Made by a program: the position numbers and the translations under genes. 64,000 nt of DNA from JAAYJS01 sp964346185 (lineage in GTDB: Bacteria > Bacillota > Clostridia > Eubacteriales > Eubacteriaceae). Positions within the stretch are counted from its first letter, which is position 1. Every line of letters starts with the position of its first letter. The stretch is from positions 62,001-126,000 of the forward strand of contig CAYFTR010000001.1 in NCBI GenBank assembly GCA_964346185.1. The letters are read 5' to 3'. The notes beneath the pieces are model-generated. The model was not told the DNA's origin. It worked only from the letters and a program-made list of their open reading frames with translations, and searched no databases. Below, one piece after another: positions 8,831 through 17,991 of the stretch.

Positions 8831-9520
8831 TTAAGCCATCTCCTCTACCATATGAACTACCATGGCCGTTGCGTTGGTAACGGCACGTTTAAAGTTTTGG
8901 CTGTAATCTTCCATTAAATCGCCATCGGCATTGTCGGAAATTGCCCGTACAATGAGGTGAGGTATTCTGTTTAAATGAGCCACTTGCGCAATGGCCGCAC
9001 CTTCCATCTCTACACAGGCACCGCCAAAATCGGCACACAAAGCTTCTTTAAGCTCGGGGGAATTGACACCCAAATCCGCCGTCATAATGCGTCCGACACG
9101 AACGGCAAATCCCATTTCTTTTGCCGCTTTTTCCGCCAAGGCGATCAGTTTGTCATCCGCGGGGAAAAAGGTGCGGTCCATATTGGGAATTTCCCCTTTA
9201 GGGTGACCGAATGCGCGGGCATCCATATCGTATTGTACGGAGTCCGATGATATAACCACATCACCGATGCGAATATCTTTAGCGGCACCGCCGGCAACGC
9301 CGATATTAATAATTACATGCGCATGGTATAAATCCGCCAAAATTTGGGTACACATGGCAGCGTTCACCTTGCCGACCCCGCACCGCACAACAACTACGGG
9401 TACCCCTTTTAGAAAACCTTTGAAAAAGTAAAGACTTGCGTAGTGTATTTGCCTGACATCGGTCATTTGCTGTTTAATTGCTGATACTTCCCCTTCCAGG
9501 GCTGCGATAATTCCTATCAT
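8831..9520 (-). CDS. mtnN: 5'-methylthioadenosine/S-adenosylhomocysteine nucleosidase
   Basis: Hydrolyses MTA and SAH to adenine and the thio-ribose, recycling by-products of SAM-dependent reactions and of polyamine synthesis. The protein is 229 residues. It opens MIGIIAALEGEVSAI, containing the catalytic Glu of the family, and has INIGVAGGAAKDIRIGDVVIS, CVEMEGAAIAQVAHL (ribose-binding Met-Glu) and RAISDNADGD with the catalytic Asp. Its start overlaps the ispF stop by 4 bp (ATGA). Confidence 0.95.
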   Translation of the reverse strand: MIGIIAALEGEVSAIKQQMTDVRQIHYASLYFFKGFLKGVPVVVVRCGVGKVNAAMCTQILADLYHAHVIINIGVAGGAAKDIRIGDVVISSDSVQYDMDARAFGHPKGEIPNMDRTFFPADDKLIALAEKAAKEMGFAVRVGRIMTADLGVNSPELKEALCADFGGACVEMEGAAIAQVAHLNRIPHLIVRAISDNADGDLMEDYSQNFKRAVTNATAMVVHMVEEMA

Positions 9521-10005
9521 CTAAACTCCTTACGGTAAACCAGAGCGACAGCCTTCGCGGCGATACCTTTGCCTTCGCCGGTAAAACCTAACCCCTCTTC
9601 GGTTGTGGCTTTAATGTTAATATTGCTTTCTTCTATCGACAGTGCTTGGGCCATATGCCTTCGCATTTCGGGCAGATAGGGTGCGCATTTCGGTGCTTGA
9701 GCAACAATTGTCGCATCGATATTGCCGACGGCATAACCCTTGCTGTGCAACAGGTTGCCGACTTCTTTTAACAAAGCGATCGAATCTGCGCCTTTATATC
9801 GCGGGTCGCTGTCAGGAAAATGTCGGCCGATATCTCCCAGAGCGCATGCCCCCAACAAAGCATCCATCACCGCGTGGGTTAGCACATCGGCATCGGAGTG
9901 ACCCTTTAACCCCAGAGGGTAATCTAAGGTGACGCCGCCAAGTATTAAAGGCGTGTTCGCTACCAAGGTGTGTACATCGTACCCCTGTCCGATTCTAAAC
10001 GGCAT
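9517..10005 (-). CDS. ispF: 2-C-methyl-D-erythritol 2,4-cyclodiphosphate synthase
   Basis: Makes MEcPP in the non-mevalonate isoprenoid pathway. I start at the ATG at 10005 because the protein then begins MPFRIGQGYDVHTLV, as in other IspF proteins, and is 162 residues, the normal length. An in-frame ATG at 10041 or TTG at 10074 would add an unusual extension; no ribosome site is decisive. Zn ligands are in YDVH and HSDADVLTHAVMDALLGA, then GDIGRHFPDSD; the C-terminal GLGFTGEGKGIAAKAVAL is typical. It overlaps mtnN by 4 bp. No other MEP pathway gene is adjacent. Confidence 0.93.
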   Translation of the reverse strand: MPFRIGQGYDVHTLVANTPLILGGVTLDYPLGLKGHSDADVLTHAVMDALLGACALGDIGRHFPDSDPRYKGADSIALLKEVGNLLHSKGYAVGNIDATIVAQAPKCAPYLPEMRRHMAQALSIEESNINIKATTEEGLGFTGEGKGIAAKAVALVYRKEFR

Positions 10006-10158
10006 ACAACCGCTTAAATTTATTAAATCATATTTTTTCATTCTTGTATAGTTCACCCGCTCATTCTTTTGCAACCCTTGCCCATTTACCGCACTATTCC
10101 CTTTTTATATGCCTGTTTTGTCTTTCATAATAACATTTGTAAACAAGTGCCCGTTATT

Positions 10159-10479
10159 TTAGCTTTTTTTATCTTCGTTAAACTCCTGATACACCCGAAA
10201 GGGTTTCGTTACAATGCGATAGGGCAAATATCTGATAAAGGCGGATAAATCAATCTCCATTTCTCGGGTCATTCGGGCAGGCTTACTTAATACCCTTGAT
10301 ATAAAGTCTTCCTTTATATGTTCCTTAATGTATTGTTGATTAAGATGTATGGCCATCTTGCATTCGGCGCAAGTAATTTCACTGATTTGACCTTCGTTGT
10401 AAGATACCCGATGGGTCGTTTCCTTATCGCAATTTACGCAAAATAACGTTGCGTTCATTTCGTTTTGCTGTATTGTCAT
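10159..10479 (-). CDS. Small zinc-ribbon protein of unknown function
   Basis: 106 residues with a clear four-cysteine ribbon: FCVNCDKETTHRV (CxxC, about residues 14-17) and ITCAECKM (CxxC, about 36-39). The C-terminal half is helical and basic, with no membrane segment. GGAGG lies 4 bases before the ATG at 10479, supporting this start over an in-frame ATG at codon 8. It stands alone between ispF and maf. Similar short zinc-ribbon proteins occur in Bacillota without known function; nucleic-acid or protein binding is possible. Confidence 0.7.
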   Translation of the reverse strand: MTIQQNEMNATLFCVNCDKETTHRVSYNEGQISEITCAECKMAIHLNQQYIKEHIKEDFISRVLSKPARMTREMEIDLSAFIRYLPYRIVTKPFRVYQEFNEDKKS

Positions 10480-10625
10480 AGGTCCTCCGTCCCTTCGTCA
10501 TTTCGGTTGCTTTTCGTTTTTTGCCATGATAAAGTTTTAGTATCATTATACCATAGTCGGCACTTTTAAATCGATCGGCTTTTCTAAAATAACGGTCTAC
10601 ACTTATTCATACGAAAGGATCCTTT

Positions 10626-11192
10626 ATGACAACTTATATTTTAGCTTCCGCTTCTCCGAGAAGACAGGCATTAATTCAACTTTTGGGCTTGCCCTTTTTT
10701 TGCGTCCCCTCGAACGCAGATGAAAACCTGCCTTGTAACCTGCCACCGGAAGAAGTGGTGCAAACCCTTGCCCGTCGCAAGGCATTTGATGTTTTATCCA
10801 AACAAAAACAACCGACAATCGTTGTCGGGGCGGATACCGTTGTGGTGTGCGACGGTCACATTCTCGGTAAACCTGCCGACCGACAAGATGCCAAAAACAT
10901 GTTGACTCTTTTGCAAGGTAAAACCCACAGCGTCTACACCGGTGTTTGTATCGCGGAGACCGCCGGCAATGTAAAAACCTTTTACGCCAAAACCGATGTG
11001 TGTTTTTATCCTTTAAGTGCGGAAGAGATAGATGCCTACATTGAAAGCGGTGAACCGATGGATAAAGCCGGTGCCTACGGCATTCAGGAAAAGGGTGCGT
11101 TATTGGTGGAAAAAATTAACGGTGACTATTTTAACGTCGTCGGTTTACCCGTTGCCCTGCTGGCAAGACAATTAACGGATTTTATACAATGA
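10626..11192 (+). CDS. maf: Maf family nucleoside triphosphate pyrophosphatase
   Basis: House-cleaning pyrophosphatase (dTTP/UTP-type) linked to septum formation in Bacillus. 188 residues. Motifs: LASASPRRQALIQLLGL at residues 5-21 (the SxSPRR signature), VVGADTVVVCDGHILGKP in the middle, and GAYGIQEKGALLVEKINGDYFNVVGLP at the C terminus, which matches the YhdE/BsMaf type more than the YceF type. GAAAGGATCC provides the ribosome site. It ends at a terminator shared with the convergent larC. Confidence 0.93.
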   Translation: MTTYILASASPRRQALIQLLGLPFFCVPSNADENLPCNLPPEEVVQTLARRKAFDVLSKQKQPTIVVGADTVVVCDGHILGKPADRQDAKNMLTLLQGKTHSVYTGVCIAETAGNVKTFYAKTDVCFYPLSAEEIDAYIESGEPMDKAGAYGIQEKGALLVEKINGDYFNVVGLPVALLARQLTDFIQ

Positions 11193-11206
11193 TGTTTTTT
11201 GCAAAA

Positions 11207-11248
11207 AACCCCTTGTAAGTATCAAACTCACAAGGGGTTCATTTTTTA
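11207..11248. terminator. Bidirectional terminator between maf and larC
   Basis: Stem AACCCCTTGT (11207-11216) with ACAAGGGGTT (11230-11239), a 13-base loop, and a T-run on the right and A-run on the left. Serves maf (+) and larC (-); its right arm touches the last codons of larC. Confidence 0.85.
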
Positions 11249-12415
11249 TTGATTGATAATCAGCGTTTGAACGAGAGACATCACTTCGTTGAAACTTTTT
11301 CCTGTTTCTTTTGCAACATGACGAATATCTTCGTATTCCGGTTGTTGTTTTACAATTTCGCCGTAGGTTAATTTTTTAATCCGAACTTCCCCGTAGGGTG
11401 TTTTGAGACGATAGTGTTCTCGCCCCATCAGGGTACGTTTTGCTTTCGTCCTGCGGATACCGATAGTCGAACTTTCTTTAAACAGAATCTGATGTATTCT
11501 GTCAACTTGATGATCATCGCAAAGAACCGTCAACCTGAGGGCAGGTCTGTTTTTTTTCATATAAATCGGTGTGTAGAAAGCATCCCGCACCGGCAATTCG
11601 AATAATTTTTCCATAATATAGCCGGCATTTTCCCCGGTCATATCGTCGATATTGGTTTCCAGTACCGTAATGGTATCCTCGTTTTCCGAATTTCGCATTT
11701 CACCCACCTGCAAACGCAGGGCGTTTAAAATGTCAAATTCTCTTTCACCGAAGCCGTAAGCCGTTTTTTGTAATACCATTTCGGGAATTCCCGGGGTATA
11801 GGCGGCCAATTCCGCTAAAATGGCTACCCCCGTCGGCGTTGCCGATTCGGCCTCTATAAATTTTGCGTACATGGGAATATCGGTTTTTGCAAGTATCTCC
11901 GCCGTGGCGGGAGCCGGCACCGGTAAAATGCCGTGGGCACATTTAACAAAGCCGCTGCCCGTATTCACTGCGGAACAATAAACCCGATCGGGCTTCAAAT
12001 AATGATAGCAAATTGCCGCACCGACAATATCCACAATCGAATCAACAGCACCGACTTCATGAAAATGAACCCTGTCAAAAGATATATTGTGAACTTTGGC
12101 TTCCGCTTCAGCGACCCGTTTAAAAATGTTTAAAGCGGTTTGGGCAACTGCCTCGGACAATTGACTGTCGACAATAATTTTTTCGATATCCGCATAATGA
12201 CGATGAACGTGTTCGTGACGATCCATCACCACGCGACACGCCGTACCGCTGATACCGCTTTTAGTTGTTTTAGAAATTTCCAAATGAAAACCGTCCACGG
12301 ACAGTCGGTTTAAGCCCGTTATCAAGTGTTCCGAGGGAACGCCGGCATCTAAACAGGCACCCAAAACCATGTCGCCGCTGATTCCGGAATAGCAATCGAA
12401 ATATAAAATTTTCAT
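11246..12415 (-). CDS. larC: Nickel pincer cofactor biosynthesis protein LarC (nickel insertion)
   Basis: CTP-dependent cyclometallase that inserts nickel into the pincer cofactor of lactate racemase-type enzymes. 389 residues in one open frame; in Lactobacillus plantarum the same protein is produced through a programmed frameshift between LarC1 and LarC2, which is not seen here. Recognised by the N-terminal LYFDCYSGISGDMVLGACLD (residues 4-23), the histidine-rich RHEHVHRHYADI near residue 67, FHEVGAVDSIVDIVGA, and C-terminal TNIDDMTGENAGYIMEKL. It lies 8 bp after larB in the same direction. Confidence 0.93.
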   Translation of the reverse strand: MKILYFDCYSGISGDMVLGACLDAGVPSEHLITGLNRLSVDGFHLEISKTTKSGISGTACRVVMDRHEHVHRHYADIEKIIVDSQLSEAVAQTALNIFKRVAEAEAKVHNISFDRVHFHEVGAVDSIVDIVGAAICYHYLKPDRVYCSAVNTGSGFVKCAHGILPVPAPATAEILAKTDIPMYAKFIEAESATPTGVAILAELAAYTPGIPEMVLQKTAYGFGEREFDILNALRLQVGEMRNSENEDTITVLETNIDDMTGENAGYIMEKLFELPVRDAFYTPIYMKKNRPALRLTVLCDDHQVDRIHQILFKESSTIGIRRTKAKRTLMGREHYRLKTPYGEVRIKKLTYGEIVKQQPEYEDIRHVAKETGKSFNEVMSLVQTLIINQ

Positions 12416-12423
12416 AGACTCCT

Positions 12424-13173
12424 CTAAAGATGGTTAATTTTTGATGCCAAGCATGCCGCACCGTAGCCGTTGTCGATATTCACCACACCGATGCCGTTGG
12501 CACAGGAAGTCAACATACCCAATAAAGCAGATAAACCGCCAAAATTAGCACCGTATCCTACAGATGTGGGTACCGCTATGACGGGTTTATCGGTGATACC
12601 GCCCACTACCGATGCCAAGGCACCTTCCATCCCCGCCACCACTATTAATACCTTTGCTTTTGAAATGACGTCGATATTACCCAACAAGCGATGGATACCG
12701 GCAACACCCACATCGTACAATCGCAGGACAGTATTGCCCATGACCTCGGCTGTAACGGCCGCTTCTTCAGCGACAGGGATATCCGCCGTCCCCGCCGTAA
12801 CGACCAGTATCTTTCCCTCCGTGGTTTGATAGGGTTTGCGTTTAATAACGACGGAACGGGCTTCGGGATGATAAATCGCTTCGGAAAATTTTTCTTTTAA
12901 CGCCGCATAGACATCTTCTCCGGCACGGGAAATCAGTATATTACCTGTCGTTTTTTCCATCATATCCGCTACAATGCCCAAAATTTGAGGAGTTGTTTTT
13001 CCCGGACTGTAAATGACTTCCGGAAAACCGCTTCTCAATTCCCGATGATAATCCACCTTGGCATATTGTAAATCGTGATAAGGTAGGTTTTTTAATTCTT
13101 CTACCGCTTCATCTACGGTTAACTCTTTCTTTTGAATTTTTTCCAAAAGAACGATCAATTCATTCCGGTTCAT
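12424..13173 (-). CDS. larB: Nickel pincer cofactor biosynthesis protein LarB
   Basis: Carboxylates and hydrolyses nicotinic acid adenine dinucleotide, the first step of nickel-pincer cofactor synthesis. About 249 residues. The ATG at 13173 is preferred since AAGGGG then sits 6 bases upstream; in-frame ATGs at 13179 and 13188 overlap the ribosome site. The C-terminal half is a PurE-like domain with SRAGEDVYAAL, VVAGMEGALASVVGG, PVIAVPTSVGYGANFGG and the ending GIGVVNIDNGYGAACLASKI, typical of LarB. Cotranscribed with larC. Neither larA nor larE is in the window. Confidence 0.93.
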   Translation of the reverse strand: MNRNELIVLLEKIQKKELTVDEAVEELKNLPYHDLQYAKVDYHRELRSGFPEVIYSPGKTTPQILGIVADMMEKTTGNILISRAGEDVYAALKEKFSEAIYHPEARSVVIKRKPYQTTEGKILVVTAGTADIPVAEEAAVTAEVMGNTVLRLYDVGVAGIHRLLGNIDVISKAKVLIVVAGMEGALASVVGGITDKPVIAVPTSVGYGANFGGLSALLGMLTSCANGIGVVNIDNGYGAACLASKINHL

Positions 13174-13207
13174 AAACATCCCCTTCATTTTGTTTAGTTT
13201 TATCTTT

Positions 13208-13236
13208 ATTATAATTTTCGAGAATTATTAAATCAA
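13208..13236 (-). promoter_or_regulatory. Promoter for larBC
   Basis: On the minus strand, TTGATT (13231-13236) and TATAAT (13208-13213) are separated by exactly 17 bp, about 35 bp upstream of the larB start. Confidence 0.7.
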
Positions 13237-13360
13237 CTTTAATCGTAAATAAGCGGATATGTTTTGAGGAATCATTATTCTCATTCATATTCTCACCTTT
13301 ACAACAAGTGACGCTCCTGCCATTTCTTTACATGCACTTTACTTAAGTTTTAAACTTAAC

Positions 13361-13400
13361 AAAAAAGAAGGACTTTTACACTTTGGTGTAATAGTCCTTC
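13361..13400 (-). terminator. Terminator of the InlB-repeat surface protein gene
   Basis: On the minus strand a 15-bp stem with one mismatch (13386-13400 with 13367-13381, loop CAAA), followed by a T6 run at 13361-13366. It lies directly after the stop codon of the surface protein gene. Confidence 0.85.
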
Positions 13401-13407
13401 AGTTGTA

Positions 13408-15076
13408 TTAAGATTGTTTATTATTTTTTCTACGTTTGTAGCCGATTATTATCAACAGTGCTCCCGACAATCCTAACAATGCTACAAATAACAATATGTT
13501 CGTGCTGTCTCCGGTGTTACGTAAAGCACGGTTTTGTAAAGTGCGGCTTGTTTTTGTGTTGGATGCCTTGGGTTTGCTGTTGTCCGGTGTCGGTACAGGC
13601 TTTTCCTTCTCAACAACCGTTACAATGGCTTTCTTGGTTGTAGAGGCTCCATCTTTGTCGGTCACCTTGAATGTAATTGTATATTTGCCTAATTTGTCTT
13701 TATTATAACCGCCATCATCAATCAATTTTACCTCTTTAGTTAAGTCGCCGTCTTCTTTATCTTGATCCGTTACGACAAGGTCCATTAAATTAAGTTTTTC
13801 ACCACGTATAATGGTCACATCTTTAACTACAAGCGTCGGCGCCTGATTAATGATGCCCATTTTAGGATTGACGGTTAATTGATATGTTACTTGTTTTTCA
13901 TCTCCGTTCGGATAGGTAACAAGTACTTTGACTTCTTTTTTTCCTACGGTGCTTGCATCGACCTCTTCTTGGAGGGCAATTATTGTTCCTTCTGGAAATT
14001 TGTCTTTATTAACAATTCCATCTTTAAAGTCAAAATTATCTCCGGCTGTTATTGTTATATCCTTCGTTTCAGGTAATGGATATTCATTCCATTTCGCTGT
14101 TAATACCATATGTCCTGTTACCGGCATATCAAAATTGTAATCTTCTTGGTTTTCTGTCTGCCAATTGACAAATTCCGCGTATTTTTTTGTCGGAGCTGTC
14201 GGTTCAGCTACTTTTTCGCCCTCTTTAACCATGACATCATCTACCGGATTTCCCCCGTTGGAATCAAACGTTACATTAGCCATCCACTCGGCTCTAAGTA
14301 AAAACACTTCATCATACAGAGGGTCTACACTCGGGTCATTGTACAACTTCCAGTCTCTGTTATAATCGGAAAATCCGTCACCTTCATCCCAATAGTATAC
14401 TTTTCCGGGTTCTTTCAGTGGTTCTCCTTTATATGTTAGAGGTCTTTGCGTGTACCAACCCTTAAAGGTTAAATTTTCTTTAGTCGGATCGGCGGGAAAA
14501 ATCAACTGTATTATCCTTTTTTACCCTTCTGATAATCGGGTCTTGGTTTCCATTAATGTTGCCGCCTTGTAAATCAAATTTTACATCCATATAACCGAAA
14601 GGAATCCTTACGTTCATGGCATTGCTGACATTTTTTTCAAATTTAACTTTAAACACGTTGTAGTTGTTAGCCGCGTATTCGTAGTCTTCTTCGTAGGATA
14701 AATGGTATCCATCCGCGATGCCGGAAATATCAACCGTTATTGTCAATTCTTCTCCGACAGCATATTCGCCGACATATCGTTTGAAATGTCTATCCACCTC
14801 CCTCTCAGCGTTGACCACCGTTCCACTTTGATCACTGACTGTTATTGTAAGATTTTTCCACATGTCTTCATGTTCGGGATTTTTCAGTTGACCGGGAGCA
14901 CCCGGGCTTGAGTGGCCATAATCAGGATTTTGCAGAATATCCATGGTTAAGTAAAGCGGATACTTCTCCCCGGAAGAATCCTGCGCGAATACAGTTGTAG
15001 TGCCCGCAAATATGCCGAACATTACCAACAGAGCAATCATTAAGCTCATCGATTTTTTAATTGATTTTTTCATCAT
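13408..15076 (-). pseudogene. Secreted InlB-repeat/Ig-like cell-surface protein, frameshifted
   Basis: Restoring one base gives a 555-residue surface protein. The ATG at 15076 has GGAGG 5 bases upstream. A signal peptide (KKSIKKSMSLMIALLVMFGIF, ending at TTVFAQ) leads a mature part with YxVxFDLQGGN-type InlB B-repeats (about 170-290: VKFDLQGGNINGNQD, VTFDSNGGNPVDD), then bacterial Ig-like modules (TITAGDNFDFKDGI, VVKDVTIIRGEKL), a Lys/Pro linker, a membrane span and KRRKNNK tail. The frame is lost at an A5 run on the plus strand (14497-14501). Deleting one base there joins the halves as VDFPADPTKENLTF. The sortase-like motif reads LRNTGD instead of LPxTG, so wall anchoring is doubtful. Could be a true pseudogene, a slip-switch, or a sequencing error. 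Confidence 0.8.
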
Positions 15077-15138
15077 ACGAGCCTCCATATCATTAAATTT
15101 TTATCAGAAAAACTAGTAATTAGATGTATTCTACCAGA

Positions 15139-15167
15139 TTAAATAATACTTTTCCAGTATTATTTAA
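15139..15167. repeat. 12-bp perfect inverted repeat upstream of the surface protein gene
   Basis: TTAAATAATACT (15139-15150) and its exact complement AGTATTATTTAA (15156-15167) flank a 5-base spacer TTTCC. It lies 63-91 bp upstream of the surface-protein start. Symmetry and position suit an operator or a leader hairpin; no T-run follows in the direction of that gene. Confidence 0.5.
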
Positions 15168-15300
15168 TAAATTGCTTCTTTTTTTTTATATTTTTTTATA
15201 TTATTTCTTTTTTTGAATGTAAGTACCTTATGGTTATCATTTTTGTTGCCTTTCATACTTCGACACCACCTTTGTCTCTATCGGATAAAATTTCAGAAAA

Positions 15301-15338
15301 TAAAAAATCCGGCTAACTCATGTTGAGCATAACCGGAT
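15301..15338 (-). terminator. Terminator of the feoABC operon
   Basis: On the minus strand ATCCGGTTATGCTCA (15324-15338) pairs with TGAGTTAGCCGGAT (15307-15320) around a short loop, and is followed by T6 at 15302-15307. Confidence 0.85.
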
Positions 15339-15364
15339 GACATTCGCGTCAAATCCATATTTGA

Positions 15365-15607
15365 TTATTCGACAACTTCCCAAAGGGTCGGCGCATTTTT
15401 TACCGGATTAACAAGAGCCCCTTTGGCACAGGCACTGCAATTGGAACAATTGCCCGTCGGTAAGTCGATCACTCGTCGAATATAGCCTTTGTTTTCCAAT
15501 ATCGAAAGCCTCGCCATGGTTGCTTCCTTCGTAAGCGCCAGTTCATGAGCAATGTCTTCGATTGTCACGGTGTGACCTCTTTTTAATATTTCTAAAATTT
15601 TTTTCAT
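15365..15607 (-). CDS. feoC: FeoC-like winged-helix regulator of ferrous iron transport
   Basis: 80 residues: a winged-helix N terminus (ILKRGHTVTIEDIAHELALT, about 7-26) and a C-terminal cysteine cluster NCSNCSACAKGAL (four cysteines counted with neighbours: CxxCxxC), the pattern of FeoC proteins that bind an Fe-S cluster. It lies 91 bp after feoB in the same direction. In enterobacteria FeoC protects FeoB from proteolysis and may sense oxygen or iron; here that role is inferred. Confidence 0.8.
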   Translation of the reverse strand: MKKILEILKRGHTVTIEDIAHELALTKEATMARLSILENKGYIRRVIDLPTGNCSNCSACAKGALVNPVKNAPTLWEVVE

Positions 15608-15698
15608 TGTTTTACACCCGTACAGTTAAGATGTTCTGTTTTTCCGTTGCGCCGTTTTTTTGCCGATAGCCGACATGCCGCTGCTTTGAAGGGGTTTA

Positions 15699-17717
15699 TT
15701 AGAATCCCCAAAGCAATAAGCCGATACGGTACACCAAAAACGCATAGAAAAAGGCCGTTCCGATATAATATAAGGTTAGTTTAATGGTCCAAGGCAGTGA
15801 TCGGGTTTCCTGATAGGTGGAAGATACCGCCATAACACAAGGCACATTAAAAGTAAAAGCAAAAATAAAGGCCAAAGCCTGTGCTTTACCGATTTGAGCG
15901 GTTAATACATTTCCCAAATAGCTGCTGATATCGCCCCTTAAAAACGTCGCTTCCATGATGGAAGTACCGCTGCTGTAAAGCGAACTCAATACGCCTAACG
16001 CCGCCTCTTTGCCCATAAAAGATGCTACAAAAGCCATAAACAATTGCCATGTCATACCGAAAATACGTGTAAAAGGTTCGATGAGTACACCAATCCGATA
16101 GATAACACTGTTTGCCACGTTACCGTCCGATGAATAGGACAGAAAGTAAAACACAATTGATACCAGTATAATCACCCGCAGGGCACGCACCAATATTTCT
16201 TTAAATCTATTGGAAACGAACTGAAAAATGTTCCCCCATTTGGGCTTGTGGTATGGAGGCAATTCCATGATTAAGCCATGTCGTTCGTCGCTGCGTACCA
16301 AAGAGGATACAAATATTTTTGATGTGATGACAATGTGTAAAACGGCGACAAAAAATAACGTTGCAATCACCAAAGGTGTGTAAACGCCGAAAAAAACACC
16401 GGACATAAATCCGACCACACCCCAAGTTCCGGCACAGGGTATTGCCCATGCCAATGCCATGGTTAAAACCTTTTGTCCCCAGGAGTCGATAACTCGCGAT
16501 CCGGAAGCCCCGCCGATGGTACAACCGAAAGACAATAATATCGGCATAATAGATTTGCCCTGCAAACCCAAACGAGACATGGTATCGTCAAACACATAAG
16601 AGACCCTTGCCATATAACCGACATCTTCCATTAATCCGAAAACAAAAGCGACACCGACAACAAAACCCGCCATGGATAAGGAAAACCCGACGGAGGATAC
16701 CAGCACACCGACCAAGCCGGCAATAAAAGATGACACACCTGCTTCATAAAGTGCCGCCGTTACATAGGCAACGCCATTGGTGTAAATCCATTCACCCGCC
16801 TGCATAAAAGGGAAAGCGGGAACATAAGAAAGCATTAAACCCAGTAAAATAATAAACACCGCCAAAGGCTTGCCCCATGTATGATGGGTCGCTAAGCGAT
16901 CAAAGCGGCTTCTATTAAAAGTTCCGGATTCACGATAAGTAACCGCGCCGGAGACCAGGTCTTCTATCCATTTAAATTTTGCTTCTCCCGTTTTAAGGGT
17001 TCCTTCCAACCCGTCGTCAATTTCTTTCTCCAAAATTCGGCTTTGTTCATCTGTCAGCTGTGTCTTAACAAGATTTGCAATCTCTTCGTCACCTTCTATG
17101 AGCTTTGTAATGATCCAATTGTTGGAGTAGGGGTTAAAATCATACGCTGATAAAAGTTCAGCCAACCGCCGGTACTTATCGCCGTTTATTTCTTTTTGTT
17201 TTTGAACCAAACTTTCTTCGAGAGCAATGGCGCCATTTTCCAAAGCTTCATAAAAAGATTCGTAGTTTTTTAAATCCGCCGCATTAAAAGGAATAACGGG
17301 AAGCCCCAGTCTTTCACTGAGTAGTGCAGTATCGATTTCTTTACCTTGAGCACGACTGACGTCAATCATATTGAGGACAACAATTGCTTTTCGCTGTATG
17401 CCGACGTAATCTGCCAACATGTACAGGGAGCGTTCCAATTGGGAGGAATCGATAAGAACGCAGGTTAATTGGCTTTCGCCCTCGGCGATGTATTGCCGTG
17501 TGATGATTTCCTCATCGGAACTTGCGGACAAGCTGTAGGAACCGGGTAAATCTACAATGGTATAGTCCCGCCCTTTGTAAGAAAACTGCCCTTCCTTACG
17601 TTCGACGGTTTTACCCGGCCAGTTGCCCACATGCTGTTTTGAACCGGTAAGCCCGTTAAACAAGGTACTTTTACCTGCGTTGGGTTGCCCTAACAGGGCT
17701 ATTATGCGGTTTGACAT
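15699..17717 (-). CDS. feoB: Ferrous iron transport protein B
   Basis: GTP-driven Fe(II) importer in the cytoplasmic membrane. The ATG at 17717 gives 672 residues (a GTG at 17726 is the alternative). G-protein motifs: G1 GQPNAGKST (residues 10-18), G3 DLPGSYSL, G4 NMID. A helical GDI-type spacer follows to about residue 270. The membrane region has two Gate motifs, with GFMSGVFFGVYTPLVIATL-type segments, FGCTIGGASGSRVIDSWGQK and NVPCVMAVSSTYQETRS. This is a slightly compact form compared with E. coli FeoB (773 residues). It overlaps feoA by 16 bp. Confidence 0.95.
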   Translation of the reverse strand: MSNRIIALLGQPNAGKSTLFNGLTGSKQHVGNWPGKTVERKEGQFSYKGRDYTIVDLPGSYSLSASSDEEIITRQYIAEGESQLTCVLIDSSQLERSLYMLADYVGIQRKAIVVLNMIDVSRAQGKEIDTALLSERLGLPVIPFNAADLKNYESFYEALENGAIALEESLVQKQKEINGDKYRRLAELLSAYDFNPYSNNWIITKLIEGDEEIANLVKTQLTDEQSRILEKEIDDGLEGTLKTGEAKFKWIEDLVSGAVTYRESGTFNRSRFDRLATHHTWGKPLAVFIILLGLMLSYVPAFPFMQAGEWIYTNGVAYVTAALYEAGVSSFIAGLVGVLVSSVGFSLSMAGFVVGVAFVFGLMEDVGYMARVSYVFDDTMSRLGLQGKSIMPILLSFGCTIGGASGSRVIDSWGQKVLTMALAWAIPCAGTWGVVGFMSGVFFGVYTPLVIATLFFVAVLHIVITSKIFVSSLVRSDERHGLIMELPPYHKPKWGNIFQFVSNRFKEILVRALRVIILVSIVFYFLSYSSDGNVANSVIYRIGVLIEPFTRIFGMTWQLFMAFVASFMGKEAALGVLSSLYSSGTSIMEATFLRGDISSYLGNVLTAQIGKAQALAFIFAFTFNVPCVMAVSSTYQETRSLPWTIKLTLYYIGTAFFYAFLVYRIGLLLWGF

Positions 17718-17944
17718 TTTTGACACGCCTTACACAAAATGTTTTTACAATCTTGACTGTTAATGGCGATCATTGTATCTCTGCTGTTTATTATAATCGG
17801 TTTGTTATCAGGGTTTTGCACTACCTCAAAATTAGATCCCGGAATAATTCCGATGGATGTAATACGGTTAATAAAGCGTTTATCTCCTTGTAGTGCCACA
17901 ACCGTACCCGAAAAACCGTCCTTTAATTGATCCATGCTTTTCAT
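17702..17944 (-). CDS. feoA: Ferrous iron transport protein A
   Basis: 80-residue SH3-like partner of FeoB. The ATG at 17944 has GAAGGAG 7 bases upstream and gives the usual short N terminus; an upstream in-frame ATG would add ten residues without support. Typical features are the DGFSGTVVALQGD start, the RITSIGIIPGSNFEVV core and DTMIAINSQDC, then a C-terminal cysteine-rich tail CKNILCKACQKC seen in some FeoA proteins. It is first in feoA-feoB-feoC. Confidence 0.92.
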   Translation of the reverse strand: MKSMDQLKDGFSGTVVALQGDKRFINRITSIGIIPGSNFEVVQNPDNKPIIINSRDTMIAINSQDCKNILCKACQKCQTA

Positions 17945-17991
17945 AGTAAACTCCTTCATCCTACCACGATTCATGTTGTATATTTAAGCTT

